From NCBI GenBank assembly GCA_016785225.1, contig JAFBJZ010000659.1:124001-188000 (forward strand): DNA of 64,000 nt, read 5' to 3'. The notes under the pieces were generated by a model, which saw only the letters and a program-made list of their open reading frames with translations, made no database searches and was not told the DNA's origin. The stretch is from Psettodes erumei. Lineage: Eukaryota; Chordata; Actinopteri; Pleuronectiformes; Psettodidae. Position numbers and translations under genes: made by a program. This document shows, in pieces, positions 52,701-61,700 of the stretch (position 1 is its first letter; each line of letters opens with the position of its first letter).

Positions 52701-55700
52701 GACATCTGAAAAGAATGAAAATTTCTGACAGCCCAAAATTATATATTCATAAAAGGTTCTACATTTTTGCTTGAAAACCAACTTTATTAATGATAAAGTT
52801 ATCAAAAGTAGGCTAAATGAAACTTTTGCTGACTGACTAAATGTTAAACTTTATGTACGAGGACTGCTGGAATGTGAAGAATCTGTATGTGTGTAAGTGT
52901 TTTTCTTTTTAGAGACTGTGTGTTTCTTTTTAGTGACTGTATCATAACAGCTATTGAAAAATCAGCTAAATCAATGGTTGGGATAAATCCACGAGTGACT
53001 GAGTGACAATATTTCTGTTAGGAACTGGAAGCAGAGTTAGTAAGGCAGGACTATGGTAATGGAGTGAAAGCTGTGGAATGTGCATCGTTCAGAATTGATC
53101 AAAACAATGTTAAAATAGGAGAAGTGTTCAAGTTAAAATGGCAGCAGATAAGAAAAAGTAGGAGACAAACTAAAATGATGAAAAACAAGGAATATTATGG
53201 AGCGAATGCCTGTCTCATGAAAGAGTATCAGTATTCATATGGTTCCAGTTATGTTTCAACACAAAGTCATAAACATTGCAATGAGCCAGTGACAATTTCA
53301 GAGTGAATTTTTTTGTCTCGTCTGGTGAGAATGAATACAATTTTTCATATAAGATATTCATCATTTGACAATGGACTGACGAGGTGTCTGGTGTAATCTA
53401 GAGATTTTTTTCCCTCCACAGAATTCCAATGTCAAAGAAGAATCCTGTTTATTAGAAGTGTGACATCTGAAATCTCAGGAAAGGGGGAGAATAAACAGAG
53501 CTATTCATTATGCCCTAATGAAGTGTGCAAATGTATGTGGCAGGTCAATATAGGGGGTCTGTGGAGAAGATCCTCTCAACCTCCAGGTTCTGCACAGCCC
53601 AGGCAGCCAGAGCCTAATGAAGACTGAACTTTAATCATCAGGAGGATATGGCTGCCTCATGAGAGATACACACACACACATACAAAGCATGCATAATAAC
53701 CCCCCGCCCCGTCCAATCTCTGGGCCATACACAGATACACAGACACACACATTCGCTCACCTCACAAGGTTTTCATTGTCGCCTGGTCCTTTGCAGGTTG
53801 TGCACTCGGTCCTTGTGTCTTCGGCTTTGGGTTTTTTCTGCATTGCAGTCTGTCGCTGTCTGCGTTCCCGTGGCAGTGGTTCCTATGGAAACACGGCTGA
53901 TTAGAATCCAGAACTTCTTAGTTGTGGTGGTGGTGGTAAGCAGGAATTCAATGTTCAAGTGGGGAAAGAGACACTACACTGAATGCAGTTCATGAAAGTG
54001 ACCCGTATGACTGATGTGAATTCTTCCCAGTGAATATAAATATGTATATTTCAGTACTTTAGGTAGCTTTGCAGCTTGTATGTGTTTGAGGTTTTTGTAG
54101 GCAAATTCTCAGACACTGGAGCTATGGAGGACAAGCTGAGACAGGTTTTGTTTGAAATGTTATAGTCTAATGATCAGCTGAACATGCTGAACATGAAGAA
54201 CGTGAACATGTCAGCAACATGTGACCTCAAACAAGGGCAGCAGTCTTCTGATGAAGACAAACCTCAATCTTCTCTTCTTTTTCCTCACAGATGGGAACCC
54301 TCTTCCTCTTTTGTCCTCTGGTTCTCTGTAAGACACAAGCACCTTACTTTTAAGCAGTGATCAAAATCATGACACACTCCCATCTCTGCAGAGGACAGAG
54401 GAGCAAAACCTTTCTCACCTAGTTACTCAGTTTAATGTGTCCAACTCTAAGAAGAGTCCTGCTACATCCAAAACTTCTTCCATTTAACCCCTGTTCTCCT
54501 GGGGACACTCAAGGCTTTAGAAATGGATTTATACCTGTGCCCTTAACCTTGCCTAATCAAAGATGTACACACAGTTCCTTGTTTTTTGTGCTGAGGTGCA
54601 ATGTGAATTTTGGGACATTATATAAAGATTGATTACTTTTGCAAATAACAGATTTCTTTGTTTTTTTTGTTTTGTAAATGCAATATTACTGAGTGTAGAC
54701 TGATGAACAGTGTATTATGTGTAATATATTGCACTGTTGGTGAAAGAGAGGCTGGTTCATTTCTGAAACTGCTGATCTCACACAGAGCAGTCTCTAGAGT
54801 TTTTACTCAGAATGATGTAAGATGCAAAATTCTTCTTGACACACTGTGGACCCTTGATACCAAACACTAATCATTTGAATATCACAGTCTACCTGCGTAT
54901 TGTTGCTGATGTTCATGTTCATCCCTGCATGGTCACAGTTTACGATGTACTATGGCTCCATCCAGTATAATAATGTTCCATGTCACAAAGTATCAATTAT
55001 CAAACTGGTGCCATGAAAGTGACAGTGAGTTTAGTGAACATCAGTGGCCTAGATAGACTTTATTTATATAGAATGAATGTGTGCATATATTCACATAACC
55101 AAATATGCATGTGCAATATACAAATATTATTTTGAGATTTGAAATGATATCTCCACTTTTGGATAGTAGGACACATTCCACTTAATGAATAGGAGAAAGA
55201 AACTACTAAAAAATATGACTGTCCGATTTAAAGCCTGTGAAGGAGCCGAATAACTCACTGCCTCTCTGCACTGTAGCCAGCAATCCCTTGATTTCACACA
55301 CATGAATGCAGCCACACCTGCAGCTTTTAAAAGCACTCTTCCATGACTACGTTTGCCAGAGCATCAATCACCTTCCTGGATGGACATCCAGCAACAAGAC
55401 CATCCTCTGCATGGGTCTGAAGTATGCTTCTTCCTCGCAAGAGAACGAGCAGAGCAAGGAAAGGAAATAAACATCAAACATCTCCTTCTTACTGCTAGCA
55501 AGCAAGGGTTGGAGTTGCTAAGGAGGGTTTAAAAGGGCTGGAAAATCGACAACATATTTAAACAGATTGTGAGAAAACAATTCCATCTGTCGCCTTTGGC
55601 TCGCCACCATTTGCCAGATGGAGCACTTATCATTAAGAATGCTAACTGCAAGGATGCTGCCAGTTGGCTCCTTCAGACCTCCATCATTTCTCCTGCAAAT

Positions 55701-58700
55701 ACAGCATCACACCACACAAAAGGCTTGACATTATTTAATAATTTCTGCATGAAAGCAGTGCCTGTTAAAGTAATCCATAAGGCCAGGGAGAGCAGAGAGC
55801 GGCTGAGGAGCTGGCTCAGCTGGAAGATGCTCAGCCACACTGCAAAGCTAATCTCAAGCTCTGCTCAGGTGAGGAAATTAAAACTGCAGGCAGTTTAGAA
55901 GTACGAGGGAAAATCAATCTTTTAATTAAGTACATCAGCGCATCTTTAACAAGCATGAATCATTTCACACAGGATTAGAGAAATTAACAGAGCATAGGAA
56001 GTGGTACTAACTAGATATATTAACTTCATTCTCATAAATTCCAAATGATTAATGGCATATGCTCATATGGGGGGTATATAACTGTGGTGGGCTGTGGCAA
56101 TAGTTAAATCATGTCCCATTATGAGGAACACGTTATTGCCACCTTTAGCCATTTCAACCTTAATTTTCTTTCAATGATAGGAAACGGCTTTATCATTGCA
56201 TCTTCCCTCCTCATAGTTTTCCCACAATGAACAACATTTTACTACAGTTGAAATAATAATAATAATTTGACAGTAAAAGAATCGTAAACGACAAGGCAGA
56301 GATTTAAATGAACGAAGGCAGCATTAAAAACATTGCGTTTATATGAGTCATTGTTTGTGCTCATGTTGGGAACAGCAATTTTTCAAATTCTGGATTAAGT
56401 CTTGAATATTACTATTGTATAGAAAGAAATTTGAGTGATAACTTCCTGATAATACTATCATTCTCCATATGAGAGATGACTTAAGTGAAGGTCAAAAGTT
56501 CTCAGTTTTGCTGCCGTTAAATGAATAGTTTTTCTTTAATGTCATACTTGAGAGTTGTCAGTTCTGTGACCCAAAAACCACAATTTAGCCAGTGCAACAA
56601 GTCACATAGTTAACCTACTAAGCCTATTGTTTCCCTTGATTTACAGGCTTATGACAGAGTCAGTATGTGTCTTTGCTAGGCATGACATATACTATTATTT
56701 TTGGAGGAAGTTAGGCTTCTCAGAAATGACATATTTTGGCATGGTTGAAGCACCTCTGAGAAACAGTGTGGGTTCAGAGACACACATCTGTATACGTACT
56801 GACAGGAGACAATGTCACTGTGTAAATCACATAAAGTTGATGATTATGAAGCAAGATCTGGCTGTATGATTTCTTCCATGAAGTAGATGTTTATCCATGA
56901 CATGATATATTACCATGACTATGAAGCACAAGCTATACTAGTTCCAGCAGTGTGTGTACAGCATCGAAATGTACGAACTAATTAACTATCAGAAATTAGG
57001 AAATTGTGTTCATCATCAATATCTAAGGTACTTATTTTGAAATTGATTGTTCTCAAAATTATTTCTTCTGTTATCAAGATTGTTAGAAAAATATTCAATA
57101 ATGTTAAAATTAACAGCTTTATATGACTTGTCTGATGCTCACCTACTGTTCCAGTGCTGACAGGACTCAGTAATGTCTCTGTCCACACGCAAGGTCAGAA
57201 TTTGAGAAGTTGAGATGTATTATTTCAACCCAACACTGTGCATCGTCATTAAAAACAGTTCTGCTGTTTGAACTTCTGTCATTTTCAGGATTGACTGATA
57301 CCTATTAAACCTGATCCACGATGTAGTTGGAAAACAATGGTGTTTTTTTTCTTTTACTGTGTCTCCCACACTGAAGAAAAAAGAGGTTAATGAACTGTCC
57401 TTGCATGAAGCTCAGTCTAGCTATCTTTTGCAGGGCTGTTTAAAATCTGACAGGGCCTGCTATGGAGCATGAACTTAACAGCTGCGACATTATATCCACA
57501 CTAAATAAAATTCAGCTCACTGGTTGACTTTAAAGGTTTCACTCCAGCAGGCAGAACCCACTACAAGCCATGAATAACACCCACAAGGTCCTCAGCTTCA
57601 TCAAGGTGGCACTGGGCCATGTTAACCCTTTTGGCCAAATATGTGTGTGCTTCCTGACATATCAAGTTCCCAACACACACAGACACACACATACTGCAGC
57701 CTCGGAGGCCAGCAGGAGGTCGAATTAGCCCATCCCGATAAATTGAAACATGGCTTTAGAGAAGTGCCAGCGCCTGGGTGCCCTGGTAAAAGCATTATAA
57801 ATGCAAAGCAGAGCCCTTTCAGTACCTGCCATTGCACGCCTTGCATTTGAAGATAAATGCTGCACTGAAGTGCCTTGCCCAAGTGCCCCCCCCCCAAAAA
57901 AAACAAAAACAAAACCCCCCCCCAAACAAACAAAAAAACAGAAAGCTGCTTAATCCCTGAGAGTTCCAGCAGTCCTCAGCACATGTCTGGACCTCAGGTT
58001 TTCAAACCTGAACAGAAAAAAACACATTAACCCAGACGCCACTATGCTCCAAAACTGGGCAAACCAGAAGACAGAGTGCTCCTACTTCTCTTTGTTTGGA
58101 ACAGAGACTGGAGGCAGGAGATGCTCTACTGTGAAGACCCAGACCCAGCCACAAGAGATAAGTTCCCTCAACTCCGAGCTGAGCAGCGCTGGGTCACACA
58201 CTGACAGTGGGAAAACAAAAGAGGAATGAAAGACAACCTCAAGTCCACCCCCACCCCCCTTACCGTCATGCTGTCAGATATCAATCTGGAGGGTTTCTTG
58301 AGGGAGCGTGCAGGCAGCTCAGTATCACAAGATCAGAGCATGGTCGGTACAGATAAATAGGATCCAGTGAGGGGTGGAGAGGGGGTTCTGTTACCGCTCA
58401 CAGCTGACACAGTCCACATGCTGTTGCCCTGTTCTGGACAATAAAAAAAGTGACTGGGAAACCACCAGAGGATTTCTGATACAACACTGACACAACTGTA
58501 GCTGTCAGTGACTTTCAAACTCACAACTCAACATTAACACTGTGTTTGCTTATAATCATTGGATAGTAAGTCATATTGTTTGGTTTGGTCCAATCTTGGT
58601 ATATTGACAAGTGATAGACCTATTAACTGGCTGATTGTGAGATCATCAGTTGATGCCTCCACTCATGTGGTCGATATAAAGAAAATGTCTGCATTCAAGT

Positions 58701-61700
58701 TTATTTTGGAGTTCAGTTTCTTGGTATGAAAAGAGCACTGGTTTTGCTTTTGTGTGTTTTTAAAGGCTGTTGTGAACAAATATGCATACCGGCCTAATAC
58801 TAACTGAACAACACTGATATCGTTTTCATTTTTTTAAATTTTTTGTCATCCTAGGAATACTTTTTAAGTGTCATTTGTGTCACTTTTTCTTGGTTCAGTT
58901 CATTTGTTAATATTATTAAATCACTCATTTAGCCTATCAAGTCTCATTTGTTATTATTATGAAATTGTTGTATTTTATCAGAATCAGAAATCGGCCGCCC
59001 TGCTCTCTGCATCAGCATCAGCCATTGAAAAATGCGTCAATCAGTCGCCCACTAATACTGAGGTCATAAATTACAGAAAATCATTTCAATGTATGCACTA
59101 TTGGAAAGAATCAGGATTATCCTGACTACCCCTTCAGGATAATTCCCCCTTTAACATTACTGGATTTGTGTCACTTCAGAGGAGCTTTAGGTCAGTTCAA
59201 ACAGGAGGAATGACTACAGCAAACATATCCTGTCTCAGTGTCCATATGAGCACCAGAATATTGTTTATAGCAGAACCTATCCTCCGGCTTCTTCCAAGTT
59301 TGGACTGGTATTTCATTGAATTAGTGCTAAATCCTGTTTCTCAGTGCAGACAGTTTTCAATTCAATTATTTTTCTTCATAAAACCAGACTAACTTAGAAA
59401 GTTGCCATCATTTTGTGCAGTAAATGTCATTCTTTGGGGGCCTGATGCTGTGTTTACCTGACTGAGCTGCACGCCAGACTTTTCATTTTTTTAGTAGCCA
59501 GAACAAATGTCAGTCTCCCCTACAGAGACAATGCAAACTAAATCTTCGGTCTCGCTTTATTCACATGACTTTGTCTAAGAGAGTGGTACTAGAGCATAGA
59601 CAGCCTTGATTTTCCAACTTCCCTCTTGTCTTTGTTTAAGCTTTTTCCCACCAGAGTCATTCCTTCCATGTTTGAAATGTTCTCTTGAGAATACCCAAAC
59701 TGGAACCAGCAGTACCAGAGTATTACTTTTAAGGCACTGGCAGATCATAGTGTGCATGTAAAGTGTGCCTCAGTGTCTTTAATCCAATGCTGTCCACAGC
59801 TCTGAACAGCCTCAGTCACCTCTTTCCATCATCTTTGTTAGACTGCTCAAATGTGAACTGTTTATGTTTCAGGACCTCATGAGCTACACACATCCAGGTT
59901 GAGATGAGTTTCATTTTTTTTTTTTTTTTTTTGATTGAGCGGATGCATCTTGCCTCTCTTCAACCAAGAGTGAATCCACATCTGTTTGTGTCTGTTCACT
60001 GAGCTTTGGGTACAGTCGCACTGTCGTCTGTAACCTTTCATTATACATGTTGATTTTGTGCTCAAGGGAAGACACTATCACCCTGTGCAACTTTGTGATA
60101 ACCTCCAGAGGAGCATGAGACTAATGAGAATTACAGTTAATTATTTGTAATCAATGCAGGTCAATTATTTAGCCACCATTGTCATCAGTTACACTCTATT
60201 AAGATTAAGGATGAAGTGAGCACAAAAACCTTGTTTTAGCTATAAAGACAACAGTTTTTGTTTAAGAAATCTGTTTCTACTGGTCACATTTGACATTTCC
60301 AGTGTGTAAATACACACCGTGCCTCTCACTTGATGTTTCTTGGGCTCTGGTGACATCTCCTGTGGGATGAATTTGATTGGTCCTTTGATCTGCCTCCTGG
60401 ACCTCTTGGTGCCGTCAGGTAGCGTCTCCATGGCGATATCTGCCTCATCGCTGCTGGCCTGGTCACACTCAGAGCATTGCCTGTTGAGAGGGAAGTTGAG
60501 AGCTCTGATAGTTCTGATATTTGAACAGAGCCAGGCTAGCTGTTTCCCCTTTCTTCCAGTTTTCTTGGTGGTATTGGTGGTTTCTTGGTATCTTGATGAA
60601 TACTGTACTGACTACCATGACATCTGATGCACACATTCTACAGAATGAATTGTGATAACTCTGACTACAGTATTTTGACAGAATGTAACGTGCTGGAAAC
60701 AAGCTCAATTACACTTCAGAGGTGACTTTGTATGCAGCACTCAAAAAAAGAACCCCCACACAATGACAGCCTTTGGTACATTCTGGCTTGCTAACATAAG
60801 AGCTGTCCACTTTCAATTCTCTCATCAAAACCCACCTTCTCAGAGGTGCTTTTTCTGTGTTTTTATACTTTTAGCATCTTTTGTTTTGACTTTATGGACT
60901 GTTATGTGATTATTTTAATCCTTTGTAAAGTGTATGTATATCTCCACAAAAAATGTGTGAGAAACTGCAAGCCCCATCATCATCAGATCACAATTTAAAT
61001 TTCCCATCATTCCCAGCTGTGCTTTATAATATGAATATAAGCATTGTCACTGTGAGCATATGAATGATGCATGTTAATGTTTCCTTTCATGTTCATTTAA
61101 CTTGAAGCGCTACTGTGCATAGTAAAGCATATGTACAAAGAGAGACTCTTGGACGTGCTAGATGATCATCTGTTGTTTGATGCGTCGTGTCTGCTGCTGT
61201 CTGTGACGATGGATAATGGTATGTAGTACCAGACAGAAGTAAACTGCTCTTTAAGTGCATTTGTAATAGTGTTTCCACAGTGTTTCTATTGAATGAAAAG
61301 AGCAACTCATTGATGTTAAGTTCAAGTTCTAGTTTAAGTCCTACAGTCAAACCCCGACACCTTTAGGAGACAGTAAGAGCCTTTGAGATGGGGGTCATCA
61401 CTGTGATTTACTGCAAATAATGGATCACATGTCCTAACAGTACACAGAGTTTTGCAGTCATAAGTTGTAGAGAAATGCAGATAAACATCCTCAGTTCACT
61501 GTCTGGAAAAGTTTATACATAAACCTTGTCAGCAGTCCTTGCAATACACAGGTCTGTCAGATAATCCTGATATTTACTGCATCCAGTCAAAGTGAGATCT
61601 GCCAGTGGGTACTACCTTCCAGTTAGTTCCAAGAAACCTCTGCTCTTTGTTTTTGAGCACAGTGCCCAGTGTTTTGTCTTTTTGGACAACTCTGTGATGA

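Larger units (their letters stand above)
32185..53760 (-). other. phf14: phf14 intron, about 21.6 kb
   Basis: This intron interrupts the last PHD finger between its first and second zinc-ligand pairs. It contains most of the retrotransposon load of the window and the CpG-dense block at 35.3-35.8 kb, all listed separately. From 32.2 to 35.0 kb and 44.5 to 53.7 kb nothing beyond scattered repeat-like pieces is recognised. A GTCACGTGAC palindrome lies at 47331-47340. No coding exon of another gene was identified. Confidence 0.85.
54326..60329 (-). other. phf14: phf14 intron, about 6.0 kb
   Basis: Holds the transposase fossil at 54891-55050, a mixed-composition low-repeat block at 55.36-55.99 kb, poly-C/poly-A low complexity at 57886-57938 and a 19-base T run at 59914-59932. 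No extra exon is needed to keep the PHF14 frame and none was recognised. Confidence 0.85.

Noticed and set aside
55569..55898. 109-residue plus-strand frame in the phf14 intron
   Set aside because: No family motif and no splice signals in frame; better read as a possible non-coding element.
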